Of a stretch of DNA of 62,178 bases, positions 9,414 through 19,736 are shown in pieces; the stretch's first letter is position 1, and the number at the start of each line of letters is the position of its first letter. A model generated the notes under the pieces. The model saw only the letters and a list, made by a program, of their open reading frames with translations, had not been told where the DNA came from and did not search any database. This DNA comes from Paracidovorax wautersii (GTDB lineage Bacteria > Pseudomonadota > Gammaproteobacteria > Burkholderiales > Burkholderiaceae_C), in NCBI RefSeq assembly GCF_900113035.1, contig NZ_FONX01000014.1:105060-167237 (forward strand). The letters run 5' to 3'. The position numbers were made by a program, and so were the translations under genes.

Positions 9414-11201
9414 ATGATGCAATCACGTCGCTCCAGGGCCATTGCGCTGGCCTGCCTTCTGGCCACAGGTTCCGCCATGGCCGCCACGCAGCAACCCAAG
9501 CCCTCACAGGCCTCCCCCACGCTGCCCAAGGCCGCCACAGCGCAAGCCGCCCAGTCTTCGGACGACGAAGCGGCGGCCCTCAACGCCGAGCTGTTCTACG
9601 AAATCCTGGTCAGCGAGATGACCGCCAGCAGCGGCGACCCCGGCACGGCCTACGCGCTGATGCTGGAAGCCGCCCGCCGCAGCCGCGACGGCCAGCTCTA
9701 CCGCCGCGCCACCGAGATCGCCCTGCAGGCACGCTCGGGCCAGTCCGCGCTGATCGCGGCCCAGGCCTGGAAGGAGGCGCTGCCGCAGTCGCGGGACGCC
9801 AACCGCTTCCTGCTGCAGATCCTCATCGCCCTCAACCGCATCGACGAGACCCCCGATCTGCTGCAGCAGGAACTGGCCGCCTCCACGCCGCGCACGCGCA
9901 TCGCCACCATCCAGGCCCTGCCCCAGCTCTACGGCCGCGCTTCCGACAAGGCTCAGGCGACGGCCGTGGTCGAGAAGGCCCTGGCCAACGAACTCACCAA
10001 CCCGGCCGTGGCACCGAGCGCCTGGATCACCATCGGGCGCATGCGGCTGGCCTCCGGCGACAAGGCGGGCGCGCTCGAAGCCGCCCGGCGCGCCAGCGAG
10101 CTGGAGCCCACCAACGACGGCGCGGCGCTCCTCGCGCTGCTGCTCACGGAATCCGGCGTGAAGGACGCCGAGGCCCTGCTCAAGCCTTACTTCGCCGGCA
10201 CGCCGATCCCCGAGATCCGCATGACCTACGCCCGCGTCCTGCTCGAATCGCAGCGGTTCGCGGAAGCCCAGACGCAGCTGGAAGCCGTCACCCGCGAGCG
10301 GCCCGACATGGCCGAAGCCTGGCTGGTGGATGCATCCCTGAACCTGCAGGCCAACCGCCTGCCCCAGGCCGAGGCATCGCTGCAGAAGTTCCTGGCCCTG
10401 CTGGAGCCGCTGCCGCCCAGCGAGACGCGCGCCAACGCGCAGACCCAGGCCTACCTGCTGCTCTCGCAGGTGGCCGAAAAGCGCGGCGACTTCGCCCAGG
10501 CCGACGCCTGGCTGAACCGCATCGACAACCCCGCCGCCCTCATCAGCGCGCAAAGCCGCCGCGCATCCCTGCTGGCCAGGCAGGGCAAGATCACGGAAGC
10601 GCGGGCCATCCTGCGCGCCCTGCCGGCCAAGACGGCGGACGAGGAAAAGCAGAAGCTGCTGGCCGAGGTGCAGCTGCTGCGCGAAGTGCAGCAATACGAC
10701 GCCGCCTACGAAGTGCAGAGCCAGGCCGTGGCCCGCTACCCCGACGACATCGACCTGGCCTACGAACAGGCCATGCTGGCCGAGCGCCTGGGCAAGCTCG
10801 ATGTGATGGAGCGACAGCTGCGCGCCATCATCGCGCGCCAGCCCGGCTACCAGCATGCCTACAACGCGCTGGGCTATTCCTTCGCCGAACGCGGCGTGAA
10901 GCTGCAGGAGGCCCGGGAGCTGATCGCCAAGGCGCTGCAGCTGGCCCCCGGCGACCCGTTCATCACCGACAGCCTGGGCTGGGTGGAATTCAAGCTCGGC
11001 CACCGCGAGGAAGCCGCGCGCCTGCTGCAGGAGGCCTTCAAGGCCCAGCCCGATGCCGAGATCGGCGCCCACCTGGGCGAAGTGCTCTGGAGCATGGGCC
11101 AGCAGGACCAGGCCAAGGCCGTGTGGCGCCAGGGCCAGCAGCTCAACCCCGACAACGGCACGCTCAAGGACACGCTCAAGCGCCTGGGAGTGAGCCTGTG
11201 A
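9414..11201 (+). CDS. Periplasmic TPR-repeat protein upstream of lolB
   Basis: A 595-residue protein starting with a signal peptide ([19 protein letters not shown]), then an Ala/Gln/Pro linker and many helical TPR-like repeats to the C-terminus; one clear unit is [20 protein letters not shown]. It belongs to the family of secreted TPR proteins found directly before lolB and ispE in betaproteobacteria. A scaffold role in envelope assembly is inferred only from that linkage. Its stop overlaps the lolB GTG start by 3 bases (GTGA). Starts at 9396, 9414 and 9417 are possible; 9414 is preferred because the upstream ATG overlaps the candidate -10 box. Confidence 0.85.
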   Translation: MMQSRRSRAIALACLLATGSAMAATQQPKPSQASPTLPKAATAQAAQSSDDEAAALNAELFYEILVSEMTASSGDPGTAYALMLEAARRSRDGQLYRRATEIALQARSGQSALIAAQAWKEALPQSRDANRFLLQILIALNRIDETPDLLQQELAASTPRTRIATIQALPQLYGRASDKAQATAVVEKALANELTNPAVAPSAWITIGRMRLASGDKAGALEAARRASELEPTNDGAALLALLLTESGVKDAEALLKPYFAGTPIPEIRMTYARVLLESQRFAEAQTQLEAVTRERPDMAEAWLVDASLNLQANRLPQAEASLQKFLALLEPLPPSETRANAQTQAYLLLSQVAEKRGDFAQADAWLNRIDNPAALISAQSRRASLLARQGKITEARAILRALPAKTADEEKQKLLAEVQLLREVQQYDAAYEVQSQAVARYPDDIDLAYEQAMLAERLGKLDVMERQLRAIIARQPGYQHAYNALGYSFAERGVKLQEARELIAKALQLAPGDPFITDSLGWVEFKLGHREEAARLLQEAFKAQPDAEIGAHLGEVLWSMGQQDQAKAVWRQGQQLNPDNGTLKDTLKRLGVSL

Positions 11202-11704
11202 GCCTGCTCAGCCGCCGCCGGGGCCTGCTGGCCTCGCTGGCGCTGTGCGGCCTCCTGGCCGCCTGCGCCCAGCCCCCCGCCCCTGCGCCCAGCACCGATC
11301 CGGCCAACGGCGCCTGGAGCGGCCGGCTGTCGCTGCTGGTCGATGACCCCTCCGCCCAATCCTTCAACGCCGGGTTCGAACTGACGGGCCGGCCGGAGCG
11401 GGGGCAGCTCACCATCCTCAACCCGCTGGGCAACGTCATGGCCCGGCTCGAATGGTCCCCCGGCCATGCCGTGCTGATGGACGGGCAGAAGCGCACGGAA
11501 TCCGACTCGCTCGCACAGCTGGTGAAAACGCTCACCGGCAGCGCCCTGCCCGTGTCGGCGCTCTTCAGCTGGCTGCGCGGCGATGCCGTGCAGACGCCGG
11601 GCTGGCAGGTGGACCTGAGCGCCCTGCAGGAGCACGGCAGGCTGGTGGCGCAGCGCTTCTCGCCCATGCCGCAAGCCACGCTGCGCGTGATCCTGAGCCG
11701 CTGA
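11198..11704 (+). CDS. lolB: Outer-membrane lipoprotein insertase LolB
   Basis: Final acceptor of the Lol pathway, which inserts lipoproteins in the outer membrane after delivery by LolA. The 168-residue product starts at a GTG overlapping the previous stop. It has an n-region SLLSRRR, a hydrophobic core and the lipobox LAAC (about residues 19-22), followed by a Pro-rich linker, then a beta-rich domain (WSGRLSLLVDD ... FNAGFELTGRPERGQLTI) typical of LolB. The order lolB-ispE is characteristic of proteobacteria. Ten bases separate it from ispE. Confidence 0.92.
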   Translation: MSLLSRRRGLLASLALCGLLAACAQPPAPAPSTDPANGAWSGRLSLLVDDPSAQSFNAGFELTGRPERGQLTILNPLGNVMARLEWSPGHAVLMDGQKRTESDSLAQLVKTLTGSALPVSALFSWLRGDAVQTPGWQVDLSALQEHGRLVAQRFSPMPQATLRVILSR

Positions 11705-11714
11705 AGAACCACGA

Positions 11715-12578
11715 ATGCAATCGCTGTACGACGTGCCGGCTCCGGCCAAGCTCAACCTCTTTCTCCACATCACCGGCCGGCGGGCCGACGGCTACCACCT
11801 GCTGCAGTCGGTGTTCATGCTGATCGACTGGTGCGACACGCTGCATTTCGACCTGCGCGCCGACGGCCGGATCACCCGCGAGGACCTGTCGGTGGCGCTG
11901 CCGCCCGACGATCTCACGCTGCGTGCCGCCCAGGCCCTGCAGGCGGCCACGGGCTGCAGCCTGGGCGCGCACATCGGCGTGCACAAGCGCATTCCCGCGC
12001 AGGCCGGCATGGGCGGCGGCTCATCGGATGCGGCCACGGCCCTGCTGGCGCTCAACCGGCTCTGGAAGCTGAACCTGCCGCGCCACCAGCTCGAAGCCAT
12101 CGGCCTGCGCCTGGGCGCCGACGTTCCATTTTTTTTACGCGGCAGGAACGCTTGGGTGGAAGGAATTGGTGACATAATTCGGCCTCTCGAATTGATGCAC
12201 GAATTGCCGCGAAGCCGCTTCGCGGTGGTCAAGCCAGAAGCCGGGTTGGATACGAAATCGATTTTTTCAAGTCCTTTCCTCAAACGCGATTCTGCATGTG
12301 CTACAATTCAAGGCTTTGCTGCAGCACACTACCAATTTGGCAGAAACGACTTGCAGCCAGTCGCTCAGGCGCTGTGCCCCGAGATCGAAAAAGCCCTTCA
12401 GTGGCTGAATTCGCAAGGGCTACAGGCTAGAATGACGGGCTCTGGAAGTGCAGTGTTTGCAGCGATGCAACATGCGATCGATTTGAAGGATGCGCCCAGC
12501 ACCTGGCAAGTCAGAGCATGTGAAAATCTGACGATCCATCCTCTCGAAGGGTGGTCAGCAGATGACAGTTTCGGTTGA
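11715..12578 (+). CDS. ispE: 4-diphosphocytidyl-2-C-methyl-D-erythritol kinase
   Basis: GHMP-family kinase of the MEP isoprenoid pathway. The 287-residue product has Lys11 in PAPAKLNLFL and the glycine-rich ATP loop PAQAGMGGGSSDAAT (about 94-108). The last motif, RMTGSGSAVFAA, is also present, so the enzyme looks functional. Codon use changes sharply at about base 12120 (codon 136). Before that point third positions are almost all G/C; after it TTA, ATA, AGA, AGG, GGA and TCA appear often, and GC falls from roughly 70% to the low fifties by eye. The low-GC part runs on to the tRNA-Gln gene. Confidence 0.95.
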   Translation: MQSLYDVPAPAKLNLFLHITGRRADGYHLLQSVFMLIDWCDTLHFDLRADGRITREDLSVALPPDDLTLRAAQALQAATGCSLGAHIGVHKRIPAQAGMGGGSSDAATALLALNRLWKLNLPRHQLEAIGLRLGADVPFFLRGRNAWVEGIGDIIRPLELMHELPRSRFAVVKPEAGLDTKSIFSSPFLKRDSACATIQGFAAAHYQFGRNDLQPVAQALCPEIEKALQWLNSQGLQARMTGSGSAVFAAMQHAIDLKDAPSTWQVRACENLTIHPLEGWSADDSFG

Positions 12579-12602
12579 TTGCCCGCGGCAATCGACCTGT
12601 GT

Positions 12603-12679
12603 AGGGGAGTCGCCAAGTTGGTTAAGGCACCGGATTTTGATTCCGGCATGCGAAGGTTCGAATCCTTCTTCCCCTGCCA
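12603..12679 (+). tRNA. tRNA-Gln (TTG)
   Basis: Acceptor AGGGGAG pairs with TTCCCCT, the anticodon stem-loop is CCGGA-TTTTGAT-TCCGG giving anticodon TTG, the T-arm is GGTTCGAATCC, and CCA is encoded. It lies 24 bases after ispE and 47 bases before prs, an arrangement conserved in proteobacteria, so it may share a transcript with prs. Confidence 0.97.
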
Positions 12680-12726
12680 AATTCTTATCTCACACCGACG
12701 TTTTCCTCTAGCCAGCTGGGTCGCTC

Positions 12727-13686
12727 ATGCAAGCCAATCAACCTGATTTCATGGTTTTCACGGGCAATGCCAACCCGGGCATGGCGGCAGAGATCGCCAA
12801 GCACCTCGGCACCACGCTGGGCGCTGTCGATGTGGGTCGGTTCTCCGACGGCGAAGTCACCGTCGAGATCAAGCAGAACGTGCGTGCCCGCGACGTGTTC
12901 GTCGTGCAGTCCACTTGCGCGCCGACCAACGAAAACCTGATGGAACTGCTGATCATGGTCGATGCGCTCAAGCGCGCTTCGGCCGAACGCATCAGCGCCG
13001 TGATCCCCTATTTCGGCTACGCCCGCCAGGACCGCCGCCCGCGCTCCAGCCGCGTGCCGATCTCGGCCAAGGTGGTGGCGAACATGCTGCAAGCCGTGGG
13101 CGTGGCCCGCGTGCTGACCATGGACCTGCACGCCGACCAGATCCAGGGCTTCTTCGACATCCCGGTGGACAACATCTACGCCTCGCCCGTCCTGCTGGGC
13201 GACCTGCGCCAGAAGCAGTACGAAGACCTGATCGTGGTCTCGCCTGACGTCGGCGGCGTGGTGCGTGCCCGTGCGCTGGCCAAGCAGCTCAATTGCGACC
13301 TGGCCATCATCGACAAGCGCCGCCCCAAGGCCAACGTGTCTGAAGTCATGCACGTGATCGGCGAGATCGAAGGCCGCAACTGCGTGATCATGGACGACAT
13401 GATCGACACCGCCGGCACGCTGGTGAAGGCCGCCGAAGTGCTCAAGGAGCGCGGCGCCAAGAAGGTGTACGCCTACTGCACGCATCCCATTTTCTCCGGT
13501 CCCGCCATCGAGCGCATCGCCAAGGGCGGCGCACTCGACGAAGTGGTCGTGACCAACACCATTCCTCTGAGCGACAACGCCAAAGGATGCGCCAAGATTC
13601 GCCAACTGTCCGTGGCACCGCTGATCGCCGAAACGATCCAGCGCATCGCCAAGGGCGAGTCGGTGATGAGTCTGTTCTCGGACTGA
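12727..13686 (+). CDS. prs: Ribose-phosphate pyrophosphokinase (PRPP synthetase)
   Basis: Makes PRPP from ribose-5-phosphate and ATP. The 319-residue protein has [11 protein letters not shown] (ATP/PRPP region), the flexible loop [11 protein letters not shown], the metal-binding [15 protein letters not shown], and the PRPP-binding [15 protein letters not shown] signature. Length is normal for class I Prs. It is preceded by tRNA-Gln and followed by a terminator-like structure before rplY. Confidence 0.98.
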   Translation: MQANQPDFMVFTGNANPGMAAEIAKHLGTTLGAVDVGRFSDGEVTVEIKQNVRARDVFVVQSTCAPTNENLMELLIMVDALKRASAERISAVIPYFGYARQDRRPRSSRVPISAKVVANMLQAVGVARVLTMDLHADQIQGFFDIPVDNIYASPVLLGDLRQKQYEDLIVVSPDVGGVVRARALAKQLNCDLAIIDKRRPKANVSEVMHVIGEIEGRNCVIMDDMIDTAGTLVKAAEVLKERGAKKVYAYCTHPIFSGPAIERIAKGGALDEVVVTNTIPLSDNAKGCAKIRQLSVAPLIAETIQRIAKGESVMSLFSD

Positions 13687-13736
13687 GAAGTCTCCTCTGA
13701 TGCACAGCCACCCTGCCGGGGTGGCCAGCAACAAGC

Positions 13737-13758
13737 CAAGCCTCCTTCGGGAGGCTTG
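13737..13758 (+). promoter_or_regulatory. Stable TTCG-capped hairpin downstream of prs
   Basis: CAAGCCTCC-TTCG-GGAGGCTTG is a perfect 9-bp stem closed by a TTCG tetraloop. No T-run follows, so it may protect the prs mRNA 3' end rather than terminate transcription. Confidence 0.5.
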
Positions 13759-13781
13759 TGCGTTCGGGAACACAGCAGGCT

Positions 13782-13811
13782 GCGGCACCACGAAGGTGCT
13801 GCGGTCTTTTT
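13782..13811 (+). terminator. Candidate intrinsic terminator between prs and rplY
   Basis: GCGGCACC (13782-13789) pairs with GGTGCTGC (13795-13802) with one G-U pair; TTTTT follows at 13807-13811. It lies 45 bases before the rplY start. Confidence 0.5.
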
Positions 13812-13855
13812 CAACAGGGCCAGGCTGGTCGCGGCCGGCCCATCAGGAGCTAACT

Positions 13856-14491
13856 ATGAACTTCGTCGCTTTTGAGCGCGCCAAGCAAGGTACGGGTGCG
13901 AGCCGCCGTCTGCGCAACACGGGCCGCACGCCCGGTATCGTCTATGGCGGTGCCGCCGAACCCCAACTGATCGAGATCGATCACAACGCCCTGTGGCACG
14001 CCCTGAAGAAGGAAGCGTTCCACTCCAGCGTGCTGGACATGGAAGTTGCCGGCACCACCAGCAAGGTTCTGCTGCGTGACGTGCAATACCACCCCTACAA
14101 GCAGATGATCCTGCACATCGACTTCCAACGCGTCGATGCCAAGACCCGCCTGCACGTGAAGGTGCCCCTGCACTACAGCGGCTCCGAAGAGTCCGACGCC
14201 GTGAAGGTGGACAAGTGCCTGGTCAACCCCGTCGTGAACGAACTCGACGTGACCTGCATGCCTTCCGAGCTGCCCGAGTTCATCGCCGTGGACCTGAGCA
14301 CGCTGAAGAAGGGTGCCTCCCTGCACCTGAAGGACATCAAGCTGCCCCGCGGCCTGCGTCCCGTGATCCGCGGCGGCCAGAACAACCCCGTTCTGGTGTC
14401 CGTGACCAACCCCGTGGTGGAAGAAGAAGCTCCGGCAGCCGATGCAGCTCCCGCTGCCGACGCCGCCAAGGGCAAGGGCAAGAAGAAGTAA
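13856..14491 (+). CDS. rplY: 50S ribosomal protein L25/Ctc, long form
   Basis: Binds 5S rRNA in the large subunit. The 211-residue protein has the L25 domain first (GASRRLRNTGRTPGIVYGG, then QYHPYKQMILHIDFQRVD, residues about 12-95). The Ctc-type C-terminal beta domain follows, ending in an Ala-rich, Lys-rich tail (AAKGKGKKK). The start ATG at 13856 has AGGAG 6 bases upstream; the longer ORF start at 13700 overlaps the hairpins and was rejected. rplY-pth linkage is widespread and both are translation genes. Confidence 0.96.
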   Translation: MNFVAFERAKQGTGASRRLRNTGRTPGIVYGGAAEPQLIEIDHNALWHALKKEAFHSSVLDMEVAGTTSKVLLRDVQYHPYKQMILHIDFQRVDAKTRLHVKVPLHYSGSEESDAVKVDKCLVNPVVNELDVTCMPSELPEFIAVDLSTLKKGASLHLKDIKLPRGLRPVIRGGQNNPVLVSVTNPVVEEEAPAADAAPAADAAKGKGKKK

Positions 14492-14575
14492 TCCATCGCA
14501 CTCGCGACAAGGCAAGCCTGGGCGGCCCTCCGCCCCGGCCCCTTCGCAGGCCGCCTCCGGGCTGGCCTGCCCCGA

Positions 14576-14606
14576 ACGGCCCACCTTCGCGTGGGCCGTT
14601 TCTCTT
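14576..14606 (+). terminator. Intrinsic terminator after rplY
   Basis: ACGGCCCAC (14576-14584) and GTGGGCCGT (14591-14599) form a perfect 9-bp stem with a 6-base loop, followed by a pyrimidine tract TTCTCTT. It ends 26 bases before the pth start. Confidence 0.7.
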
Positions 14607-14632
14607 GGTGCGCACGGATAATCCCGCAGATC

Positions 14633-15301
14633 ATGATCAAACTGTTTGTCGGCCTGGGCAATCCCGGCCCCGAGTACGAAGCCACCCGCCACAACGCCGG
14701 CTTCTGGTGGATCGACGCGCTGGCGCGCGAATTGAAGGCCACGCTGGTGCCCGATCGCAGCTATTACGGCCTGGTCGCGCGGGTGAACGTGCAGGGCCAG
14801 AGCGTCTGGCTGCTGGAGCCGCAGACCTTCATGAACGTGTCGGGCAAGTCGGTGGCGGCGCTGGCGCGCTTCTTCAAGATCCAGCCCGAGGAGATCTTGG
14901 TCGCGCACGACGAGCTCGACATCGTCCCGGGCCAGGTCAAGCTCAAGCGCGGCGGCAGCCACGCCGGCCACAACGGCCTGCGCGACATCCACGCCCAGCT
15001 GGGTTCCGCCGACTACTGGCGCCTGCGCATCGGCGTGGGCCACCCGGGCGTGAAGGCCGAGGTGGTGAACTGGGTGCTTAAGAAGCCCTCGCCCGAGCAC
15101 CGCAATCTGATCGAGGACAGCATCGTGCACTCGCTCAAGGCCTATCCGGCCATGCTCGCGGGCGACATGGAGAAAGCCACGCTGCAGGTCCACACCACCA
15201 AGCCGCCCCGGCCGAAGCCGCCGCGCCCGGCTGCTGCGGCGACTCCCGCCACCGGCAAGCCAGCGGAAGGAGCACCGGCTGGCCCGGCGGATGCGGCCTG
15301 A
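14633..15301 (+). CDS. pth: Peptidyl-tRNA hydrolase
   Basis: Releases peptides from prematurely dissociated peptidyl-tRNA. The 222-residue product has the family start [14 protein letters not shown], the catalytic His in TRHNAGFWW (about residue 20), the QTFMNVSG motif and [14 protein letters not shown]. It is about 30 residues longer than usual, owing to a Pro/Lys/Ala-rich tail ([13 protein letters not shown] onward) of low complexity and no known role. Start at 14633 was chosen because [10 protein letters not shown] directly follows it. Confidence 0.96.
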   Translation: MIKLFVGLGNPGPEYEATRHNAGFWWIDALARELKATLVPDRSYYGLVARVNVQGQSVWLLEPQTFMNVSGKSVAALARFFKIQPEEILVAHDELDIVPGQVKLKRGGSHAGHNGLRDIHAQLGSADYWRLRIGVGHPGVKAEVVNWVLKKPSPEHRNLIEDSIVHSLKAYPAMLAGDMEKATLQVHTTKPPRPKPPRPAAAATPATGKPAEGAPAGPADAA

Positions 15302-15319
15302 GGCGCCTCGCGCCCAGGC

Positions 15320-15368
15320 TTGCTACGTTTTCAATAGCTAAAGGCGCTTGATCTATAAGGGCTGAGGC
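15320..15368 (+). repeat. Dispersed ~50-bp intergenic repeat, copy b
   Basis: TTGCTACGTTTTCAATAGCT followed by a GGCGCTTGAT segment and AAGGGCTGAGGC. It fills the gap between convergent pth and the ferredoxin gene. Confidence 0.65.
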
Positions 15369-15380
15369 GAAAAAGATCGC

Positions 15381-15710
<330 letters not shown>

Positions 15711-15862
15711 TTATCCGCCCCGCCCGCATGCCCCTGGCCGCGGCACGACCATGCCCGCACGGCGTACCGGCCGGCGATCGGGCCGATGGTTTGCCGCTAT
15801 GCTCCGCCCACCCCACCGCAAGCCCCACCTGCCCCCGTTCACCCCATCCCTTCGCCATCCGC

Positions 15863-16825
15863 ATGGGCCTGTTCGTTCTTCGCCGCCTGCTGACCCTGGC
15901 CGCCACGCTGGCCGGCGCGTCCGCCCTCGTGTTCCTGGTGCTGGAGATCCTGCCCGGCAACGCGGCCCAGGTGCTGCTGGGCCCCGATGCGGCGCCCGAG
16001 GCGGTGGCGGCGCTCACGACCCAGCTGGGGCTGGACCAGCCCGCCTTGCAGCGCTACCTGCACTGGGTGGCAGGCATGCTCTCCGGCGACCTGGGTACGA
16101 GCTACGCCTACGGCACGCCGGTGGCCGAACTGGTCTGGGAGCGGCTGGCGCTGACCGTGCCGCTGGCCGTGATGGCGATGGCCATCGCCACCGTGCTGGC
16201 CGTGGCGGCAGGCGTCTATGCCGCGTCGCGCCACAACCGCTGGGGCGACGTGGGCGTGATGGGCCTGGCGCAGCTGGGCATCGCCATTCCCAATTTCTGG
16301 TTCGCCATCCTGCTGATCCTGCTCTTTTCGGTGAAGCTGCAGTGGTTCTCGGCCGGCGGCTTTCCGGGCTGGACGGAAGACGCCGGTGGCGGCGTGCTGC
16401 CCGCGCTGCAGGCGCTGCTGCTGCCGGCCATCGCGCTGGCGGTGGTGCAGGCGGCCATCCTGGCGCGCATCACGCGCTCGGCCGTGCTCGACGTGCTGCG
16501 CGAGGACTTCGTGCGCACCGCGCGCGCCAAGGGCCTTTCGCGCCGCGCCGCGCTCTGGGGCCACGTGCTGCGCAACGCGATGATTCCGGTTGTCACCGTG
16601 ATGGGCCTGCAGTTCGCCAACCTGCTGGCCGGCACCATCGTGGTGGAGAACGTGTTCTACCTGCCCGGCCTGGGCCGGCTCATCTTCCAGTCGATCGCCA
16701 ACCGCGACCTGATCGTGGTGCGCAACTGCGTGATGCTGCTGGCGGCCATGGTGGTAGTGGTGAATGCCGTGGTCGATCTGCTCTACGCCGTGATCGACCC
16801 GCGCGTGAAGGCGGGCGCGGCATGA
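15863..16825 (+). CDS. Peptide-type ABC transporter permease (DppB/OppB family)
   Basis: A 320-residue inner-membrane permease. It begins with a hydrophobic segment (FVLRRLLTLAATLAGASALVF) and has the DppB-type periplasmic segment with LGLDQP, followed by further membrane helices. The EAA-like loop LREDFVRTARAKGLSRR couples it to the ATPases. I chose ATG 15863 because the family starts with a short charged segment and the first helix; upstream in-frame ATGs back to 15632 run into the ferredoxin gene. First gene of a five-gene operon (permease, permease, ATPase, ATPase, binding protein). Substrate (di/oligopeptide, opine, glutathione) cannot be told by eye. Confidence 0.9.
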   Translation: MGLFVLRRLLTLAATLAGASALVFLVLEILPGNAAQVLLGPDAAPEAVAALTTQLGLDQPALQRYLHWVAGMLSGDLGTSYAYGTPVAELVWERLALTVPLAVMAMAIATVLAVAAGVYAASRHNRWGDVGVMGLAQLGIAIPNFWFAILLILLFSVKLQWFSAGGFPGWTEDAGGGVLPALQALLLPAIALAVVQAAILARITRSAVLDVLREDFVRTARAKGLSRRAALWGHVLRNAMIPVVTVMGLQFANLLAGTIVVENVFYLPGLGRLIFQSIANRDLIVVRNCVMLLAAMVVVVNAVVDLLYAVIDPRVKAGAA

Positions 16826-17664
16826 GCGGGCCGCACCCGCGCTGGCGCGTGCTGCGCCACCCCAGCTTCGCGCTCGGCGCCGCGCTCACGGCCCTGCTGG
16901 CCGCAGCCGCCCTGCTGTCGCTCTTCTGGACGCCCGCCTCGCCCTACGCCATGGACCTGGCCGCCAAGCTGCAGCCACCCAGCGCGCAGCACTGGCTGGG
17001 CACCGACGCCTTCGGGCGCGACGTGGCCTCGCTGCTGCTGGTGGGCGCGCGCAGCTCGCTGCTGGTGGGCCTGGTGGCGGTGGGCATCGGCGCGGGCATC
17101 GGCGTGGCGCTGGGCCTGCTGGCGGCGGCGCGGCGCGGCTGGGTCGAAGAAGTGGTGATGCGGCTGGCGGACTTCACCTTCGCCTTCCCCGCCCTGCTCT
17201 CGGCCATCATGCTGGCGGCGGTGTTCGGCGCGGGCATGGTCAACGCCATCATCGCCATCGGACTCTTCTACATCCCGACCTTCGCGCGGGTCACGCGGGC
17301 ATCGGCCAACGCCGTGTGGTCACGCGACTTCGTGCTCGCGGCGCGGGCCTGCGGCAAGGGCCGCTGGCGCATCACGCGCGAGCATGTGCTGCCCAACATC
17401 CTGCCGGTGCTGATCGTGCAGGCCACCATCCACTTCGCGCTGGCCATCCTGGCCGAGGCAGCGCTCTCGTACCTGGGCCTGGGCACGCAGCCGCCGCAGC
17501 CCTCGTGGGGCCGCATGCTCAGCGAGGCGCAGACGCTGATGTTCCAGGCGCCGCTGCTGGCCGTGTGGCCGGGCGCGGCCATCGCCCTGGCGGTGCTGGG
17601 CCTCAACCTGCTGGGCGACGGCCTGCGCGATGCGCTGGACCCGCGCCTGGCCCGGCAGCGCTGA
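16822..17664 (+). CDS. Peptide-type ABC transporter permease (DppC/OppC family)
   Basis: A 280-residue partner permease. It has an N-terminal helix, then HWLGTDAFGRDVASLLLVGARSSL, the diagnostic OppC/DppC segment, five more helices, and the EAA loop FVLAARACGKGRWRITREHVLPN. The start overlaps the previous stop by 4 bases (ATGA), indicating coupled translation and 1:1 assembly. The conserved LSYLGLGTQPPQPSWG near the C-terminus confirms the family. Confidence 0.92.
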   Translation: MSGPHPRWRVLRHPSFALGAALTALLAAAALLSLFWTPASPYAMDLAAKLQPPSAQHWLGTDAFGRDVASLLLVGARSSLLVGLVAVGIGAGIGVALGLLAAARRGWVEEVVMRLADFTFAFPALLSAIMLAAVFGAGMVNAIIAIGLFYIPTFARVTRASANAVWSRDFVLAARACGKGRWRITREHVLPNILPVLIVQATIHFALAILAEAALSYLGLGTQPPQPSWGRMLSEAQTLMFQAPLLAVWPGAAIALAVLGLNLLGDGLRDALDPRLARQR

Positions 17665-17684
17665 CCGTCCCTGCTTCACCCCAC

Positions 17685-18715
17685 ATGACGACCAAGCCAC
17701 CCGCCACGCCCTCGCCGCTCCTGCAGGTCCAGGACCTGAGCGTGCGCCTGCCCACGTCGCGCGGCATGGCCACGGCCGTGCGGCAGATGGGCTTCACGCT
17801 GGCGCGCGGCGAGACGCTGGGCATCGTGGGCGAATCGGGCAGCGGCAAGTCGCTCACTGCACTGGCGCTGATGGGCCTGCTGCCCGAAGGCGCTGAAACG
17901 TCGGGCAGCCTGCGCTTCGATGGCCAGGAACTGCTCGGCCTGCCCGATGCCGCCCTGTGCCGGCTGCGCGGCCACCGCATCGGCATGGTGTTCCAGGAGC
18001 CGATGACGGCGCTCAACCCGGTCCACTCCATCGGCCGCCAGGTGGCCGAGCCGCTGCGCCTGCACCTGGGCCTGGGCGCCCGCGCCGCGCGCAGCGAAGC
18101 CATCGCGCTGCTGGAGCGCGTGGGCATCGCGCAGGCGGCCCAGCGCTTCGATGCCTATCCGCACCAGTTCTCGGGCGGGCAGCGCCAGCGCATCACCATC
18201 GCCATGGCGCTGGCCTGCGGGCCCGACCTGCTGATCGCCGACGAGCCCACCACGGCGCTGGACGTGACGCTGCAGCAGCAGATCCTGGACCTCGTCGCCG
18301 ACCTGGTGGACGAGCGCGGCATGGCGCTGATCCTCATCTCGCACGACCTGGGCGTGATCTCGCAGAACGTGGACCGCATGCTGGTGATGTACGGCGGCAG
18401 CGTGGTGGAAAGCGGCGACACGGCCGCCGTGTTCGCCCGCCCCGCCCACCCCTACACGCGCGGCCTGCTCGCGGCCCGGCCGCAGCTGCGGCCCCTGGCC
18501 GGCCCCCGCGCCCGGCTGGCGACCATTCCCGGCACCGTGCCCGAGCTGGCCGACCTGCCCCCGGGCTGCCCCTTCGCCGGGCGCTGCGCCCTCACCGTGC
18601 CGGACTGCGATGCCGGACTGCCCGCCGCCCAGGCGGTGCCGCCGGACGCGAGCCACCGGGCACGCTGCATCCGGCTGGATGCGGTGGATGCGGCCATGCC
18701 GCAGGAGGCCGCCGC

Positions 18716-18719
<4 letters not shown>
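17685..18719 (+). CDS. Peptide-type ABC transporter ATPase (DppD/OppD family)
   Basis: A 344-residue ATPase: Walker A GESGSGKS (about residue 47), Q-loop [11 protein letters not shown], signature FSGGQRQRI, Walker [13 protein letters not shown] and the H-loop SHDL. The C-terminal oligopeptide-type extension contains the Cys-rich [14 protein letters not shown] motif, which in DppD-type subunits can bind an Fe-S cluster. It starts 20 bases after the permease stop and its own stop overlaps the next start (ATGA at 18716-18719). Confidence 0.93.
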
Positions 18720-19660
<941 letters not shown>

Positions 19661-19736
19661 TACAAACAGTGGCTGTGCGGACGGGCGGCCACGGCCCCGC
19701 CGCATGCGCCCGCACCCGACCACAGGAGATTCCCCC

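Noticed and set aside
12579-12726. Integration (att) site at tRNA-Gln
   Set aside because: No integrase gene and no duplicated tRNA 3' end are visible; the neighbouring genes are core genes.
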